Below are positions 60,901 through 64,000 of a DNA stretch of 64,000 nt, piece after piece (within the stretch, counting starts at the first letter, position 1; each line of letters begins with the position of its first letter). The stretch comes from Cryptomeria japonica. Taxonomy: Eukaryota > Streptophyta > Pinopsida > Cupressales > Cupressaceae. The translations under genes and the position numbers were made by a program. Below the pieces are notes generated by a model that ran no database searches, had not been told where the DNA came from, and was given only the letters and a program-made list of their open reading frames with translations. The stretch covers positions 204,449,949 through 204,513,948 of the forward strand of contig NC_081409.1 in NCBI RefSeq assembly GCF_030272615.1, given 5' to 3'.

Positions 60901-60959
60901 TCAACCTCAACAAGGACCCCAACAAAGAATTCATGCAGCAATTAGGAACCGAAGAGGAA

Positions 60960-63900
60960 GATTCCAAAATGTTCTCGTGGAAACTACAGGTACACTATTT
61001 GAACAACCAATTTCAATTCTAATTGACACTGGGTCATCTGAATGTTTCATCTCACCTGAATTAGTAAGCAAATATGCATTAAAAGTTAATCAAATGGAGT
61101 CATCATGGATGGTTCAATATGGGGATAAGGCAACTAGGGAAGTAACTAAGTGTTTGCCGAGGGCAAGGGTACAATTTCCTGAGTTTGAAACAAGGGTAGA
61201 TCTCTATGTGGCACCCCTAGGATTATATGATGTAATTATTGAAATGATTTGGTTAACAGGCCATCAAGCTAATGTAGATTGCTATAGCAAAGTTGTTGAA
61301 TGTTTGGATGATGGAGGAAAAAAGGTCAAAATCCAATGAAAGTTTAAACCCATTAATATATAAACCATCTTAGCCATGCAATTAAAGAAGGAAAGGAGAA
61401 GATGAGGCCTAATCTATATGGTTGAAATTGATGAAGGGAAGGAGGAAAATACCCCGACCTTTGAAAATACCCCTTTCTTATAAGAATTCAAGGATGTTTT
61501 TCTAGAAGAATTACCCGGCTTACCCCCTAAAAGGAAGTTTGACTTTTCTATCGAAGTACTACCAGGAGCTGAACCAGTATCAAGGGCACCTTACCGAATG
61601 AACACAACTGAATTACAAGAGCTCAAAATGCAGTTAGAGGAACTCTTAGCTAAGGGATTAATAAGGCCAAGTGTATCACCATGGGGAGCGCTAGTCTTAT
61701 TTGTTAAGAAGAAGGATGGAACCTTAAGACTATGCATCGACTATAGGATATTGAACAAGGTCACAATAAAGAATAGGTATCCCTTACCTCGCATAGAGGA
61801 TCTTTTTGACCAAATGAAAGGAGCAGCAGTTTTCTCGAAGATAGACCTTCATTTAGAATACCATCAACTCAAAATTAAGGAGGAAGACATTCCGAAAATA
61901 GCTTTCAGGACTAGATATGGGCATTATGAATTCACAGTAGTTCCTTTTGGTGTAACCAACGCCCCAGTTGCATTTATGAACCTAATGAATAGTGTACTCC
62001 ATGACTACTTGGATAAATTTGTTTTGGTATTTCTGGATGACATATTGATTTACTCTAGGAATGAGGAGGAACATCTAGTACACCTACAAATTGTTTTGCA
62101 AAGGTTGAGAGAACATAAGTTATATGGGAAATTGTCAAAATGTGTCTTCTTTGAGGAAAAGATTTACTACCTTGGGCATATAATATCAAAGGAGGGAATA
62201 GCAGTTGATCCAGATAAGAAAAAGGCAATAGTAGAATGGTTGATCCCTAAAAATGTTTCAGAGGTAAGAAGCTTTATGGGGCTAGTAGGTTACTATAGGA
62301 GGTTTGTGGAAGGATTCTCTAAGATAGAAAACCCCATCGCCTTATTACAAAGGAAGGGTAAAAGGTTTGTGTGGACAGAACAAATCGATAAGGCATTCCA
62401 AATCTTGAAGGGAAAACTAACCTCAGCACCCATTCTAAAAGTACCAAATCTGAATGGACACTTCACAGATGTAACTGATGCTTCTATTGAAGGTTTAGGA
62501 GGAGTACTTGTCCAAGATGAAGGGGTAGTAGCTTACGAATCTAGAAAGCTAAAGACTCATGAAGTCAATTATGCACCCCACGACTTAGAGTTGGCAGCGA
62601 TTGTGCATGCCCTACAGAAAATGGAGACACTTCTTACTAGGGAAGCCCTTTGAGTTAAAGTCAGATAACCAAGGACTAAAGTACATCTTTACACAACCCC
62701 ACTTAAATGCGAGACAAAGAAGGTGGTTAGAGTTTCTAAGTGAATATGATTTTGAAATTGAATATATCAAGGGGAAGGAAAATAGGGTGGCAGATGCCTT
62801 AAGTAGGAGGAGACACTTGATGACTATAGCAACTTTCAAAACTTCTTTCAAAAGGAAAGTAATAGATGAGCAGGAACATGACCCATGGTATGAGCAAGTC
62901 AAATTGACATTAGAACATGATTCAACCGATCCTAAGATTGAAGGGTATACACTAGATGAAGATGGATTGCTCGGATTCAATAATAGAATCTATATTCCTA
63001 ATTCAGGGAACTTAAGGGAAGTAGTCTTGTCGGAGGCTCACAATGCCCCTTATTTAGGGCACCCAGGAGTTAACAAACTTTATGTAGATCTAAAGAAGTT
63101 ATACTTTTGGCAAGGGATGAAGAATGACATTGTCAAATATGTGGCTAAATGTTTGGAGTGTTAAAGAGTAAAGGCAGAACATAGAAATCCAGCTAGATTG
63201 TTGCAATTACATGATGTACCTCAACACAAGAAGCAAGTTATTAGCATGGATTTTGTGCAAGGGTTACCCATGTCACCTTCTAGGCATGATGCAATAATGG
63301 TGGTAATTGACAAACTCACTAAGGTGGCACACTTTATACCAGGGAATCTGATGGATGATGCACCTACCTTGGCTAGGCGTTTTGTTAAGGAAATATTTAG
63401 GTTGCATGGAATACCAAAGAAAATCATATCAAATAGAGATGCTAGATTCACTTCAAGATTTTGGACCACTCTTCAATCAGCTCTGGGAACTCAACTAAAT
63501 TTTAGCACTGCATATCATCCCGAAACCGACAGTCGAACATAAAGGACAAATCAAATTATGGAAGACCTACTTCACATGTACTGCATGGACCAACAGAAGA
63601 AATGGGAAGAGTACCTACCTCAGGTAGAGTTTGCTTACAATAATACATATCAAACATCTTTGGGAATGGCACCTTTCGAAGCATTGTATGGTAGGCCATC
63701 TCGAACACCCTTGAGTTGGGATAGTCTTGAAGATAGAGTAATTGTTGGGCTAGATATGTTGAAGGAAATGGAAAGGAAAACTAAGGAAATTAGGCAAAGA
63801 TTGAAGGAAGCCTTAGATAGGTAGAAAAGTTATGCCGACAAAAACAGCACACCAAGGGAGTTTGAGGTGGGAGAGAAAGTCTTCCTAAGGGTTAGGCCAC

Positions 63901-64000
63901 ACAAGAGTTCCATAAGATTTGGGAAAAGAACCAAGCTTGCACCTCGTTATGTTGGACCCTTTGAAATATTGGGAAGGATTAATCTAGTTGCTTACTGATT
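60960..64000 (+). pseudogene. Gypsy Pol: protease, reverse transcriptase, RNase H, integrase, decayed
   Basis: Protease has ILIDTGSSECFIS near 61015. After stops at 61337, 61361, 61403 and about 61481, reverse transcriptase reads [20 protein letters not shown] (61515), [20 protein letters not shown] (61735), VPFGVTNAP and [15 protein letters not shown] (62025, both catalytic Asp present). RNase H shows [13 protein letters not shown] and ends in ENRVADALSRR near 62780. A frameshift near 62620 (about one base) separates its halves. Integrase has the zinc region HNAPYLGHPGV to CLEC (63040-63160), then SMDFVQGLP (63243), SNRDARFTSRFW (63430) and HPETDSRT (63515), with stops at 63162, 63540 and 63822. 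The last visible part, VGPFEILGRI near 63950, is the start of the Pol C-terminus. Any chromodomain would lie outside the window. Confidence 0.95.

Larger units (their letters stand above)
58400..64000 (+). mobile_element. Ty3/gypsy retrotransposon, 5' part, cut by the window edge
   Basis: LTR-type sequence, a primer-binding site and gag-pol in the order Gag, protease, reverse transcriptase, RNase H, integrase define the element. The 3' LTR lies beyond the window. The left LTR boundary is not resolved, and 58400 is a conservative placement. Confidence 0.9.

Overview
This window is plant nuclear DNA, most likely from a large, repeat-rich genome such as a conifer or other gymnosperm. That assignment is inference. 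It rests on AT-rich intergenic DNA, one intron-containing plant gene among many decayed retroelements, plant-type Ty1/copia, Ty3/gypsy, LINE and Helitron sequences, and an inserted fragment of plastid 16S rRNA. No bacterial-style operon, CRISPR array, tRNA or intact rRNA gene was found.

The only gene that looks intact is a class III (secretory) peroxidase on the minus strand, 22570 to 20051. It has four exons, clean GT/AG introns, all eight expected cysteines, both haem-site histidines and a TATA-like box 54 bases upstream of the start codon. About 8 kb to the right lies a partial second copy (29413 to 28570) with part of its downstream flank. That copy has lost exon 1, half of exon 2 and all of exon 3, and carries a frameshift in exon 4. 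A third fragment related only to the flank lies at about 57181-57435.

Layout. 1-4.7 kb: LINE 3'-end debris (zinc-binding region and RNase H) and an unrecognised ORF. 4.7-11 kb: AT-rich sequence with dispersed repeats and foldbacks. 11.1-14.1 kb: remnant of a gag-only copia element with the start of a 3' LTR. 15.1-17.7 kb: dense GA, CA and AT simple repeats, a GA-anchored repeat family and a 216-bp almost perfect palindrome. 18.8-29.4 kb: the duplicated peroxidase locus, with a Helitron helicase scrap between the copies. 29.8-36 kb: a nearly full-length L1-type LINE on the minus strand, with ORF1 and ORF2 overlapping by one base. 36-44 kb: AT-rich DNA with local tandem repeats and a nuclear plastid insertion at about 40.6-40.8 kb. 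44.2-55.6 kb: a decayed Helitron Rep/helicase gene split by a complete sirevirus-like copia element (47453-55200) flanked by an exact 5-bp target duplication, GAAAG. 58.4-64 kb: the 5' part of a Ty3/gypsy element that runs off the right edge.

All recognised transposon coding regions are broken by stops and frameshifts. Many of the stops sit where CAA, CAG, CGA or TGG would be expected, which fits cytosine-deamination decay. I found no clearly new multi-gene system. The most unusual items are the palindrome, the LTR whose 5' edge appears to have been extended from an alternative polypurine tract, the duplicated and internally deleted peroxidase locus, and the copia-in-Helitron nest.
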